From: TMED27 sp964350695
GTDB lineage: Bacteria; Pseudomonadota; Alphaproteobacteria; Micavibrionales; Micavibrionaceae
Assembly: GCA_964350695.1 (NCBI GenBank)
Contig: CAYGKM010000002.1
Location: 1-64,000 of the forward strand
Length of the DNA stretch: 64,000 bases
Direction of reading: 5' to 3'
The notes under the pieces were generated by a model, which did no database searches, had not been told where the DNA came from, and worked only from the letters and a program-made list of their open reading frames with translations. The position numbers and the translations under genes were made by a program. Shown here one piece after another: positions 1 through 8,249 of this stretch (position 1 is the first letter of the stretch; each line of letters starts with the position of its first letter).

Positions 1-54
1 CCATACGGACAACAGATTTTAAGTCTGCAGCGTCTACCATTCCGCCACAGGCCC
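1..54 (-). tRNA. tRNA-Leu (anticodon UAA), 3' part cut off by the window edge
   Basis: Read on the minus strand, the sequence begins with a 7-base acceptor arm (GGGCCTG). It continues with the D-arm typical of tRNA-Leu (TGGCGGAATGGTAGACGC) and an anticodon loop CTTAAAA, which gives anticodon UAA. The variable arm, T-arm and 3' acceptor strand lie outside the window. The identity is read directly from the loop; the missing half prevents checking the whole cloverleaf. Confidence 0.9.
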
Positions 55-226
55 AAAAGCGTTCGTCGTTTTATTTTGATCTGTTTCAAATTTCACCTCA
101 CCTGGTTGTTCCAGGTTTCGGTTCATTTTCATTGTCAAAATAAAATGCTGTTTGCTTTTTTAAAGACTTCCAACATTAAGCATAGCTGCATTGGATATGC
201 AATTCCCTGAATGTTAAAACTTAAAA

Positions 227-844
227 TTATGCGCGAAGTCTTTTGCGTAATGTCCGCGCGGAGAGCTTTTGTGCGATCGGCAAGAGGCGTTTATGGTCGA
301 TCAGGTTATGGCCGGAATGGACGGCGTCATCCATGATGACGATAGGGTGTTTGCCCATGCCGTTTATGACGATGGGTGGTTTTGACATGCGCGAGATTTT
401 TCCGTCGCGGGTGATGAAGATGCAGCCCAGCATTTGGCGGGCGGCGCCGAAATCAAGCGTGAATGCGGAGAGCGTTGAGAATTGCGATTTATCAATGACT
501 GCGCCGAAAATATCCGTGCCGCCGAAGGTGGCGTTATCAAAGTTACAGGCGGTGAGGTTTGAATCGCAGAAACAGGTGTTGTAGAGCGCGGCGTTATAGA
601 AGCGTGCGCCTTTCAGATAGGCCTCGGACATGTTTGCGCCGCTGAGATTTGTGTTGGTGAAATTGGCCTCGGCGAGTTTGGCATCATCGAGATTGGCGTT
701 GCTGAGATTTTGGTTGTTGAGGTCGGCGTGGTGAAGGCGGACGTTGTCTGATATGGCCTGTTCGAGGCATTTTGTAAAAGTTGTAAAGTTCCCTTGAAAT
801 AAAATAGAGTTGTTTTTAGTTGAACGCAGTTCGAAGTGTTTCAT
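227..844 (-). CDS. Pentapeptide-repeat protein
   Basis: The protein has 205 residues when started at the ATG at 844, which has GGGAGA 5 nt upstream; an in-frame upstream ATG at 880 has no such site. The middle third is a run of A(D/N)Lxx-type pentapeptides (for example ADLNN, SNANLDDAKL, TNLSGANM), which fold as a right-handed quadrilateral beta-helix. The C-terminal third is unrelated, basic at the end, and not recognised. No signal peptide is visible, so it is probably cytoplasmic. Pentapeptide folds serve many roles, often protein binding; nothing here fixes one. It is divergent from uvrC, and a TTGACA element lies upstream at 910-915 on its strand. Confidence 0.85.
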   Translation of the reverse strand: MKHFELRSTKNNSILFQGNFTTFTKCLEQAISDNVRLHHADLNNQNLSNANLDDAKLAEANFTNTNLSGANMSEAYLKGARFYNAALYNTCFCDSNLTACNFDNATFGGTDIFGAVIDKSQFSTLSAFTLDFGAARQMLGCIFITRDGKISRMSKPPIVINGMGKHPIVIMDDAVHSGHNLIDHKRLLPIAQKLSARTLRKRLRA

Positions 845-1001
845 GTATTTCTCCCGTATACTTGTATTAATCCACAACACACAACCAATAGTTGTTATTC
901 TTTATATTTTGTCAAGAAAAATTTATGGAGAATTTTGGTATATGTGATTGTTCTTACACCATGATCTTGTTTTCGGCGGCGCGAGAGCCTAGGTTAAAAT
1001 C

Positions 1002-2861
1002 ATGACAGAAAAACCGATAGTATCGCCGATTGAGAGCGGGGCGCAGATTATTCGCAGCTATGTGAAAAAGCTGCCTGATACGCCGGGGGTGTATCGCATG
1101 ATTTCGGATAAGGGCGAGGTGCTTTATGTGGGAAAAGCCAAGTCTTTAAAAAAGCGGGTGGTGTCTTATGCGCGCCCTGATCCGCTGCCGTTTCGGTTGC
1201 AGCGCATGATTGCGATGACGAAAACAATGGAGTTTGTGCATACGCATACCGAGGCCGAGGCGCTGTTGCTGGAATCCAATCTGATCAAGAAGCTTAAGCC
1301 CAAATTCAATGTGCTGCTTCGGGATGATAAGAGCTTTCCTTATATACTTATGACAGCGGATCATGACTTCCCGCAGGTTGTGAAACATCGCGGGGTGAAG
1401 AAGCGCAAGGGGCAGTATTTCGGGCCGTTTGCCAGTGCGGGGGATGTGAACCGCACGATTGCGATTTTGCAGCGTGTGTTCCGCCTTCGTAATTGCACGG
1501 ATAGTTATTTTGCCGCGCGGACACGGCCGTGTTTGCAATATCATATTAAGCGCTGCACAGCGCCCTGTGTGGGCAAGGTGAGCAAGGACGGTTACGCGGC
1601 GCAGATTGAAGAGGCACAGGCGTTTCTGGACGGCAAGAGCCACGAGATGCAAAAGCGCATGGCGGAGAAGATGCAAGAGGCGAGCGCGGATATGGATTAT
1701 GAAGCGGCGGCGGTGTATCGCGACCGAATACAGGCGCTGTCTTCTATTCAGGCGCGGCAGGATATTAATATCGAGGGGCTGGGGGATGCCGATGTGATGG
1801 CGGTTGTGCAAAAAGAGGGTAAGACCTGTGTGCAGGTGTTTTTCTTTCGCGGCGGACGCAATCACGGGAACCGTCCGTATTTCCCGCGGCATGATGCGGA
1901 GGAAGACCTGAGCCTGGTGATAGCGGCGTTTATTGCGCAGTTTTACGAGAACAAGCCTGTGCCAAGAGAAGTGATTGTGAATTTGATGCCGCAGGAGCGG
2001 GCATTGCTTGAGGAGGCGATGTCTTCGAAGGTGAATGCGAAGGTGAAAATTACCAAGCCCGTCAAAGGGGCGCGGAAGCGTGTGCTGGAGTTTGCGCAGA
2101 AGAATGCGCTGGCGGCGCTGGAGCGGAACATGGCGGAGACGGTTTCTCAGCAAAAATTAATACGGGGCGTAGCGAAACTATTTTCTATGGATGAGGAGCC
2201 GCGGCGTATCGAGGTTTATGATAACTCGCATATATCCGGAACGAATATGGTTGGCGGGATGATTGTTGCGGGGCCCGAAGGGTTTAACAAGAATGCGTAC
2301 CGGAAATTTAATATCAAGGTTGCGGATGAAAGCGATGATTACGGCATGATGCGCGAGGTGTTGTCGCGCAGGTTTAAGCGTGCGCTGAAGGAAATGCCCG
2401 AGATGGGCGGGGAAGATTGGCCGGACTTGCTGCTTATTGATGGCGGGAAAGGGCAGCTCAGCGCGGTGCGAGAGGTGCTGGAGGAGTGCGGGGTTTTGGA
2501 CGCGGTCACTTTGGTGGCGATTTCGAAGGGGCCTGATCGGCATGCGGGGCGCGAGCAGTTTCATATGGTGGGGAAGCCGCCGTTTCAGCTGCCTGTTAAT
2601 GACGCGGTGCTTCATTATCTGCAACGTCTGCGGGATGAGGCGCATAGATTTGCAATTGGCACGCATAGGGCGCGCAGGCAAAAGCAGATTACGAAATCGC
2701 CGCTGGACGAGATTGCGGGGATAGGTGCGAAGCGCAAGAAGGCTTTGCTGAATTATTTCGGATCGGCGAAGGCGGTGGCGCAGGCGGGTTTGAAAGATTT
2801 GCAGAATGTCGAAGGGGTTTCGGAATCGATGGCACAGATTATTTATGACTATTTTCACTAG
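1002..2861 (+). CDS. uvrC: UvrABC excinuclease subunit C
   Basis: At 619 residues this is full length for UvrC, the dual-incision nuclease of nucleotide excision repair. The N-terminal GIY-YIG nuclease domain carries GVY at residues 29-31 and YVG at 42-44 and makes the 3' incision. A cysteine-bearing region (CTAPC) and a UVR motif that contacts UvrB follow. The C-terminal half has the RNase-H-like 5' nuclease core (EVYDNSHISG and LLLIDGGKGQL blocks) and ends in a helix-hairpin-helix DNA-binding region. It appears to be a single-gene unit, with a hairpin and T-run just after the stop. Confidence 0.98.
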   Translation: MTEKPIVSPIESGAQIIRSYVKKLPDTPGVYRMISDKGEVLYVGKAKSLKKRVVSYARPDPLPFRLQRMIAMTKTMEFVHTHTEAEALLLESNLIKKLKPKFNVLLRDDKSFPYILMTADHDFPQVVKHRGVKKRKGQYFGPFASAGDVNRTIAILQRVFRLRNCTDSYFAARTRPCLQYHIKRCTAPCVGKVSKDGYAAQIEEAQAFLDGKSHEMQKRMAEKMQEASADMDYEAAAVYRDRIQALSSIQARQDINIEGLGDADVMAVVQKEGKTCVQVFFFRGGRNHGNRPYFPRHDAEEDLSLVIAAFIAQFYENKPVPREVIVNLMPQERALLEEAMSSKVNAKVKITKPVKGARKRVLEFAQKNALAALERNMAETVSQQKLIRGVAKLFSMDEEPRRIEVYDNSHISGTNMVGGMIVAGPEGFNKNAYRKFNIKVADESDDYGMMREVLSRRFKRALKEMPEMGGEDWPDLLLIDGGKGQLSAVREVLEECGVLDAVTLVAISKGPDRHAGREQFHMVGKPPFQLPVNDAVLHYLQRLRDEAHRFAIGTHRARRQKQITKSPLDEIAGIGAKRKKALLNYFGSAKAVAQAGLKDLQNVEGVSESMAQIIYDYFH

Positions 2862-2863
2862 CT

Positions 2864-2895
2864 TGAGTTTTTACATGAACTCACAAATTTTTTTC
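2864..2895 (+). terminator. Possible Rho-independent terminator of uvrC
   Basis: A 6-bp inverted repeat TGAGTT/AACTCA with an 8-nt loop starts 3 nt after the uvrC stop and is followed by a run of seven T. The stem is AT-rich and short, so the call is moderate. Confidence 0.45.
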
Positions 2896-3022
2896 CAGTT
2901 TTTTCATGGGGTTAAGTAAAAACTTTAAAATAGTATCTTGCGGGGCTTTTTGGCTCATGTTACGGTTCGCTCATTCCACTAGAAGTTTGTAAACAGTGAT
3001 CGTTATTTGAAAGGGAGCAACT

Positions 3023-3871
3023 ATGTTTCATCGTGTGAAATCTGAAGTGCAGAACGAAAATGAAAAACCAACATTAGTCAGTACGAATGACGATGCGCCG
3101 ATTGAAAAAACGGAAGATAAGACCGAAAAAACTGAATTACAGACACCCCAAACCACGTTAGAGATTGAAGTAGACGAAGAGCAGGATAACACTGAAACGA
3201 CTTCGGAAGCCGACACGCAAACCCCATCACCAGAAAAAGAGGACACACTTGAGATGACTGAGAACGACAAAAACACAGATACCGAAACAACAGAATCAGC
3301 GATCAGCCCATATCAACGCACAGGCGCAGCGCCGGCAGCTTCAGGCTATACAGGGTCTTCTTACCCCGGTGCTTCATATGGCGCGAAAGCGGCGCAATCT
3401 GACAGCGCAGCCGGCGATCGTCGTTTGACAATTGGCCGCGGTATTACAATGTCCGGTGAGATCGAATCTTGTGATTATCTTCTTGTAGAAGGTACAGTGG
3501 AAGCGGCCCTTAAGGGTGCGAACATGCTCGAGATTGCCGAAAGCGGCACATTCTACGGCACTGTAGAAATCGAAGATGCCAATATCTCCGGTCGTTTCGA
3601 AGGTGATATCACAGTGAATGGTCGCTTGACGATCAGCTCTACTGCGACTGTTACAGGTTCTATTGCTTACAAAGAGCTTGAAATCGAAGCGGGCGCGGTT
3701 ATCGAAGGTAGCTTGACCCCGACTTCAGGTGTTTCACCTGCAGCGGCATCAAAGCCGACGGCGTCAAAGTTGAAAGCGCCCACACAAAAAGCAAAAAAAG
3801 TTGACACACAGCCAGAGCCCGCAAACACCGATGAGGGCTTGTTCAGCAAGGCGACGGCTGCGGCTGAGTAA
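3023..3871 (+). CDS. Bactofilin (polymer-forming cytoskeletal protein)
   Basis: The protein has 282 residues. Residues about 130-235 form the bactofilin (DUF583) beta-helix core, recognisable by regularly spaced hydrophobic and glycine positions and phrases such as GTVEAALKG and GRFEGDITVNG. This core polymerises without nucleotide and acts as a membrane-associated scaffold in shape control or localisation. It is preceded by an unusually long, acidic, Glu/Thr-rich low-complexity tail of about 95 residues and followed by an Ala/Lys-rich tail. The start is well supported by AAAGGGAG upstream. The gene stands alone between two terminator-like hairpins, with no peptidase partner next to it. Confidence 0.93.
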   Translation: MFHRVKSEVQNENEKPTLVSTNDDAPIEKTEDKTEKTELQTPQTTLEIEVDEEQDNTETTSEADTQTPSPEKEDTLEMTENDKNTDTETTESAISPYQRTGAAPAASGYTGSSYPGASYGAKAAQSDSAAGDRRLTIGRGITMSGEIESCDYLLVEGTVEAALKGANMLEIAESGTFYGTVEIEDANISGRFEGDITVNGRLTISSTATVTGSIAYKELEIEAGAVIEGSLTPTSGVSPAAASKPTASKLKAPTQKAKKVDTQPEPANTDEGLFSKATAAAE

Positions 3872-3915
3872 ATAGAGTAATCCTTTCCTAGGGGATTTTT
3901 TTATTGAACAAATGA

Positions 3916-3950
3916 GAACCAAGCTGTAAAAGGCTTGGTTCTTGCTTTTT
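3916..3950 (+). terminator. Rho-independent terminator downstream of the bactofilin gene
   Basis: A perfect 9-bp stem GAACCAAGC/GCTTGGTTC with an 8-nt loop is followed by TTGCTTTTT. It lies 45 bp after the bactofilin stop. Confidence 0.85.
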
Positions 3951-3998
3951 ATAAACAAAAAGGTGGGGCGATGATTCTTTTGATCTTCGCCCTTATTG

Positions 3999-4505
3999 AT
4001 GAGTATGAGAAATAAAGTTCTGAGTAGTGTTCTGATTGCGGCGGCGACCGTGACGGGGTTGGTTTTTTATTACGGCGCGAAGCCGAATGATAATTCCGCT
4101 TATGCGTCTAATGTTATGGGCAGTGCGTTTAAAGACGGGCAGACCTCTTATGGCCAGGTTGAAGAGCGCCGCGCACTTCGCAAAAGTATCTCCGTTAATC
4201 CCGATAGTTTGCTTGATGTCTATGGGCGTGATGTTTTCGAGGTGTTTGATAAGCCCGAAATGGTGCGCCGTGATGCGCCGACGACTGTTTGGCAGTATCG
4301 CAACGAGACATGTGTTCTTGATTTATATTTCACGACCGCAAAAGACAGCGCGATGGCGGCACCTGTTGTGCATTACGAAGTGCGTTTGCGTGACGGAGGT
4401 GCCGGCGAGCAGGCGGCGATGGGCCAAAAATGTGTGAAATCCTTGGCGCGTGCGCATGCGGGATTCGGTCTTGTGAACTTCAACGCGATGTATAAAGCGA
4501 ACTAA
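3999..4505 (+). CDS. Conserved hypothetical exported or membrane-anchored protein
   Basis: The protein has about 168 residues. An N-terminal hydrophobic stretch (residues 8-25) looks like a signal anchor or signal peptide. The body contains a segment resembling small alphaproteobacterial periplasmic proteins of the type 'DxYGRDVFEVFDKPEMVRRD...WQYRNETCVLDLYF', with two cysteines that could pair. No family function is known to me. Start choice is uncertain: TTG at 3996, ATG at 3999 and ATG at 4005 are all in frame and no clear ribosome site precedes them. The stop overlaps the nth stop by 4 bp tail to tail. Confidence 0.75.
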   Translation: MSMRNKVLSSVLIAAATVTGLVFYYGAKPNDNSAYASNVMGSAFKDGQTSYGQVEERRALRKSISVNPDSLLDVYGRDVFEVFDKPEMVRRDAPTTVWQYRNETCVLDLYFTTAKDSAMAAPVVHYEVRLRDGGAGEQAAMGQKCVKSLARAHAGFGLVNFNAMYKAN

Positions 4506-5158
4506 ACCGTTTTTTCTTTAAAATTACATAGATCATAGGCGGCGCATATGTCGCATTTTGGCTTGCGGGCAACGCAAGTATAGCGCCCATGCAGGATGAG
4601 CCAGTGATGGGCGTGGAGCGCGTAGTCTTTGGGGACGACTTTGAGGAGTTCTCGCTCGACCTGATCGACGTTTTTGCCCGGGGCCATACCAGTGCGGTTT
4701 GAGACGCGGAAGATATGGGTGTCGACGGCCATTGTGGGGTGTTTGAAATATTCGTTCAATACGACATTGGCAGTTTTGCGGCCGACGCCGGGGAGTTTCA
4801 CGAGGGCTTCGCGATCTTCAGGGACTTGGCTTTTATGTTCATCGACCAGAATTTGTGCCATGGCGATGACGTTTTTGGCCTTTGTGTTGTAGAGGCCGAT
4901 GGTTTTGATGTGGCTTTTAAGCCCGTCCAGACCGAGGCTCAGCATTTTTTCGGGGGTGTCGGCGATTTTGAACAGGGATTTTGTGGCTTTGTTGACGCCG
5001 ATATCTGTGGCTTGGGCGGAGAGGGTGACCGCGACGAGAAGGGTATAGGCGTTTGTCCATACCAGATCGCTCTTGGGGGCGGGGTCTATGGCGTGAAGGC
5101 GGGAGAAAAATTCGTGGATGTCTTCTTTGGGCATTCGTTTTGTGTAGGGCTTGCTCAT
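4502..5158 (-). CDS. nth: Endonuclease III (bifunctional DNA glycosylase/AP lyase)
   Basis: The 218-residue protein removes oxidised pyrimidines and cleaves the abasic site in base-excision repair. The helix-hairpin-helix LPGVGRKTA contains the catalytic lysine K128, and the catalytic aspartate D146 sits in AVDTHIFRV. Four cysteines at 195, 202, 205 and 211 have the C-x6-C-x2-C-x5-C spacing of the [4Fe-4S] cluster. Length matches the family. It converges on the upstream exported protein with a 4-bp stop overlap. Confidence 0.98.
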   Translation of the reverse strand: MSKPYTKRMPKEDIHEFFSRLHAIDPAPKSDLVWTNAYTLLVAVTLSAQATDIGVNKATKSLFKIADTPEKMLSLGLDGLKSHIKTIGLYNTKAKNVIAMAQILVDEHKSQVPEDREALVKLPGVGRKTANVVLNEYFKHPTMAVDTHIFRVSNRTGMAPGKNVDQVERELLKVVPKDYALHAHHWLILHGRYTCVARKPKCDICAAYDLCNFKEKTV

Positions 5159-5203
5159 AAGTTCACTATAAAGTGCGGAGCAGTATGTCCAAGCGTAAAA
5201 TTA

Positions 5204-5232
5204 TTGACATAATTATAAAATAGCTGTAGAAC
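5204..5232 (+). promoter_or_regulatory. Sigma-70-type promoter, predicted leaderless start
   Basis: TTGACA, 17 nt, then TAGAAC (4 of 6 to consensus). The -10 ends 3 nt before the ATG at 5236, so transcription should begin at or inside the ATGATG start. No ribosome binding site is present. Confidence 0.5.
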
Positions 5233-5235
5233 CCT

Positions 5236-5658
5236 ATGATGACAAAATTAAGCTACAGCCCAGTTATAGCGGTCGTTCCGAAATATAATCCGGATACGTT
5301 TGCGTCTGATATTAACAATGCCATTGCGGTGCTGGGGCTTGCCAATTCGAATCTGGAGAGCGTGGCAGCGCGCATGGGGCTTGCGCCAGAAGACGTGAAT
5401 GCCGGTTTGCAGGATTGTTGTGAAGCGCGGGACTTCGAAGCTTACATCGAGCCTTTTAAGCTTGTTTTGGCGCGGCGTGAGATTGAGGCTGGTTATAGTT
5501 TAGTCGAAGTAGCGAAAAGAGTAGGGTTTGCAGATACCGAAGCGCTTAATGATGTGTTTTCAAGGCATACTGGGGTTTCGGCAGAGGTTTTTCATCAGGT
5601 GATTGCTTATGATCGCGCGGCTTACGAAGCGCTTTATTTCATGGATCCCGAAGCATAG
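5236..5658 (+). CDS. Stand-alone AraC-type DNA-binding domain protein
   Basis: The 140-residue protein is essentially one AraC/XylS DNA-binding unit. Two helix-turn-helix parts are visible, the first around residues 38-60 (LESVAARMGLAPEDV) and the second around residues 85-120 (SLVEVAKRVGFADTEALNDVFSRHTGVS). The usual sensor domain is absent. It may be a small transcription factor; the neighbouring downstream gene also starts with an AraC domain, so the two may be related duplicates. Both lie in the same direction, 57 bp apart. The target is unknown. Confidence 0.75.
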   Translation: MMTKLSYSPVIAVVPKYNPDTFASDINNAIAVLGLANSNLESVAARMGLAPEDVNAGLQDCCEARDFEAYIEPFKLVLARREIEAGYSLVEVAKRVGFADTEALNDVFSRHTGVSAEVFHQVIAYDRAAYEALYFMDPEA

Positions 5659-5714
5659 ACATTTATCCCAAAAATCGGATTGGCGCGGGGGTTTAAGCGC
5701 TTTATCCTTATCTT

Positions 5715-6542
5715 ATGATTCAGCAGCAGGTTATAGCCGAGAGCATTGATTACTTGGTCGCACATTATCAAGAGCGCCCAACCCTTGAGCATTTGGCGGC
5801 GCGGGCGGGGTATGAGATCACGCATTTTCAAAAATTATTCAAAGACCATGTTGGCATTAGCCCGAAGCGGCTTTGCCAATATATGCATATGCGCCATGCG
5901 CGGGAGCTTTTGGGGGCGGGGTATTCGACGCTGGACAGCGCGCTGGAAAGCGGTTTATCGGGCGGCGGGCGGCTGCATGATTTGTTTGTGTCGTGCGAGG
6001 GAGTGAGTCCGGGAAGCATTCAAAATCGCGGGGAAGGCGTGCGGATTGTCTACGGGTTTTACCCGAGCGCGCTGGGTGAGGTGATGATTGGCAAGACGGA
6101 GATTGGAGTTTGCTGGCTTGCGTTTGTGATGGAGGAGAGCCGCGAGATGCCGATTGCGGAATTGGCGCGGCGTTGGCCCAGGGCAGAGATTGTGCATGAT
6201 GATGCGGCGGTTTTGGGCGAGGCGGGCAAGGTCATGGATATTTGGCGGGGGTGCGGTGATACGGGCAATAAGCTTAAGCTTGATTTATACGGCACGAATT
6301 GGCAGATACAGGTTTGGCAGGCTTTGTTGAAAATCCCTGTCGGGCAGACGGTGACCTATATGGATATTGCCGAGCAGGTTTGTACGCGCAAGGCATCGCG
6401 CGCGGTGGGGAACGCGGTGGGGGCCAACCCTATATCGCTGCTTATCCCGTGTCATCGGGTGATACGGGCGACGGGGATCATTGATAATTATATGTGGGGG
6501 AGTGCGCGGAAAAAGTTGCTTTTGGGGATGGAGTCATGCTAA
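5715..6542 (+). CDS. AraC-domain / methylated-DNA-[protein]-cysteine methyltransferase fusion (Ada-like, without the Ada zinc domain)
   Basis: The 275-residue protein has an AraC HTH region (residues 5-100) joined to an O6-alkylguanine-DNA alkyltransferase domain. Active-site PCHRVIRATG holds the acceptor cysteine C246. The alkyltransferase repairs O6-methylguanine by suicidal transfer to this cysteine. In E. coli Ada a separate N-terminal zinc domain senses methyl phosphotriesters and activates transcription; that domain is missing here, so a methylation-triggered activator role cannot be assumed. Annotation pipelines often label such proteins Ada. The ATG at 5715 has no strong ribosome site. 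Confidence 0.9.
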   Translation: MIQQQVIAESIDYLVAHYQERPTLEHLAARAGYEITHFQKLFKDHVGISPKRLCQYMHMRHARELLGAGYSTLDSALESGLSGGGRLHDLFVSCEGVSPGSIQNRGEGVRIVYGFYPSALGEVMIGKTEIGVCWLAFVMEESREMPIAELARRWPRAEIVHDDAAVLGEAGKVMDIWRGCGDTGNKLKLDLYGTNWQIQVWQALLKIPVGQTVTYMDIAEQVCTRKASRAVGNAVGANPISLLIPCHRVIRATGIIDNYMWGSARKKLLLGMESC

Positions 6543-6576
6543 AAGATTTTACGTAATTTTATAGTAGGTTTTTTTT

Positions 6577-7086
6577 ATGCGTATGAATATAGAAGATTTT
6601 GGTGGTGTTTTAAGCGGAATTTTCCGTGGGCTTGGGCTGCAAAGCGAAGGGTCTGCGCCGAAAAAGCAAAAGCGGTACTCCCCTGGAGTGATTAAAGCTT
6701 TGGAGCATGCCGACGAAGTTATAGCGCAGAGTTTGAGTGAAGACGAAATGATCTCAAAGATTAAAACATATGTTCGCAAGCTTGGTCGTGAGGGTGTGAT
6801 CCAAACGCACACGTCGAATGGTGGAAAAGAGTTTTTGTATATTGCGGATCAAACGGCCTCGGATAAATTTGTTGATATGATTGATATTTTAAGTCGTTAT
6901 CGCGGCTATGGCCCCGGGCCAAAAGGGTATCAAAGTAAGTTGCAGTCTAAAATACCTTCTGAAGTTAGAGGTTTGCATACATATGACCACAATCTTAATG
7001 CGGCTGTTATTTTGTGTAATTCAAACAATCCAGGGCCATCGTTAGGCGGCCCGCAAAACCCTACAACCCTAGAATATCCTGCATAG
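6577..7086 (+). CDS. Hypothetical protein
   Basis: A 169-residue soluble protein with a basic patch near residue 30 (KKQKRYS), a helical middle part and a glycine/proline/asparagine-rich C-terminus. No signal peptide or membrane segment. I recognise no family. Its 3' end overlaps dapB by 26 bp on the opposite strand, and the preceding base run is AT-rich with a T-tract before the start. Codon use resembles its neighbours. Function unknown. Confidence 0.6.
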   Translation: MRMNIEDFGGVLSGIFRGLGLQSEGSAPKKQKRYSPGVIKALEHADEVIAQSLSEDEMISKIKTYVRKLGREGVIQTHTSNGGKEFLYIADQTASDKFVDMIDILSRYRGYGPGPKGYQSKLQSKIPSEVRGLHTYDHNLNAAVILCNSNNPGPSLGGPQNPTTLEYPA

Positions 7087-7825
7087 AATACAGGCCGTTT
7101 TTCGCGTCTTTCGTCCATAGCGCCGCGCGCAGAGCGCCGCGGGCGAAGAGCGCGCGGTTGGTGGCGATGTGGGTGAGTTCGATGCGCTCGCCTTCGCTAT
7201 AAAAATAAGCAGTGTGTTCGCCGACGACGTCTCCGCCTCTGGCGACGGAATATCCGATTGTGCCTTTTTTGCGCTCGCCCGTGACGCCGTCTCTGGCTGC
7301 GATTTTGGCTTTATCGTGTTCTATATCGCGGCCTTTTGCGGCGGATTTACCGATGGCAAGGGCTGTGCCGGAGGGGGCATCGACTTTGTGTTGGTGATGG
7401 CTTTCGAAAATTTCGATATCCCAATCTTCGGGGCCGAGGGCGCGGGCGGCTTTTTCGACCAAGGCGAGCAGCATATTTACGCCGACGCTCATATTGGCGG
7501 CGTAGACGATGGTGGTTTTTTTCGCGGCCTCTTTGAGGACGGCTTCATCCTCGTCGCTGAGGCCTGTTGTGCCGATAATCATCGCAGTGCCTGTTTGCGC
7601 GGCGATTTTGGCGTGTTTAACGGTGGCTTCAGGACGGGTGAAATCAATCACGGCGTCGGCGCGCTCGAAAAGTTCTTCGGCATTTTTGGTTGTGAAGTAT
7701 TCCGCAGCGCCCGCATCATGCGATGTGCCGCCTGCAAGCTCGAGATCCTTCCACGCACCGCTTTGCAGCTCGGCTACTAGAAGCTGTCCTACGCGGCCTG
7801 TATATCCTGCAATTCCGATTTTCAT
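7061..7825 (-). CDS. dapB: 4-hydroxy-tetrahydrodipicolinate reductase
   Basis: The 254-residue enzyme reduces the DapA product with NAD(P)H in lysine and meso-diaminopimelate synthesis. An N-terminal Rossmann glycine motif GxxGRVG (residues 7-13) is present. The signature HHQHKVDAPSGTAL has the catalytic His143/His144 and Lys147 and the substrate-binding PSGT. It is the last gene of the dnaK-J-dnaJ-hypothetical-dapB run, 2 bp after the preceding gene; a dnaJ-dapB link is common in Alphaproteobacteria. Its 3' end overlaps the convergent hypothetical gene. Confidence 0.98.
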   Translation of the reverse strand: MKIGIAGYTGRVGQLLVAELQSGAWKDLELAGGTSHDAGAAEYFTTKNAEELFERADAVIDFTRPEATVKHAKIAAQTGTAMIIGTTGLSDEDEAVLKEAAKKTTIVYAANMSVGVNMLLALVEKAARALGPEDWDIEIFESHHQHKVDAPSGTALAIGKSAAKGRDIEHDKAKIAARDGVTGERKKGTIGYSVARGGDVVGEHTAYFYSEGERIELTHIATNRALFARGALRAALWTKDAKNGLYSMQDILGL

Positions 7826-7827
7826 GT

Positions 7828-8238
7828 TTAACTCTTATATCTTTTTATATTCATCAGCAGTTCATCATACAGAAAATCGCTGAAAGGCAAAGAAATTCTG
7901 TCTTTTCTGGCGGCTTCGATCAAATCTTGGAGCGCGCCGATCAGAAACCACCGGGCGTCGAAAGGGAAGTCGCATTTGGTTACAAGGACGGTGAAATCCT
8001 CGCGCTCGCAGCGTTCGCAGAGTTTCTGGCAGGCTTGGTCGAGTTCGTGCTGTCCTATGCCTTTATCCATGAGTGCGAGGCCGATACCGCCGTTATCTTC
8101 CGAGAGGGGGGCGAGATGCGGGGGGAGGCCGCTGACATATCCCAATGAGATGGAAAGCCCTGTTTTATTATCGCTGAAGGAGATCCCCGTGATGGAATCA
8201 TTAAAGTTTAGCGAGGTTATGAGGGTTTCGGCGGCCAT
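7828..8238 (-). CDS. Hypothetical protein between dnaJ and dapB
   Basis: A 136-residue soluble protein with four cysteines around residues 75-105 (CQKLCERCE and CDFP). No family recognised. It is sandwiched with gaps of 11 bp after dnaJ and 2 bp before dapB, so it is almost certainly co-transcribed with the chaperone genes. The cysteine spacing could bind a metal, but that is speculation. Confidence 0.7.
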   Translation of the reverse strand: MAAETLITSLNFNDSITGISFSDNKTGLSISLGYVSGLPPHLAPLSEDNGGIGLALMDKGIGQHELDQACQKLCERCEREDFTVLVTKCDFPFDARWFLIGALQDLIEAARKDRISLPFSDFLYDELLMNIKRYKS

Positions 8239-8249
8239 AGGATTTGGCT

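Noticed and set aside
1146..2153. Long open frame (335 codons) antisense to uvrC
   Set aside because: Its product is Arg/His/Leu-rich with no domain, as expected for the shadow of a real gene; uvrC itself is unambiguous.
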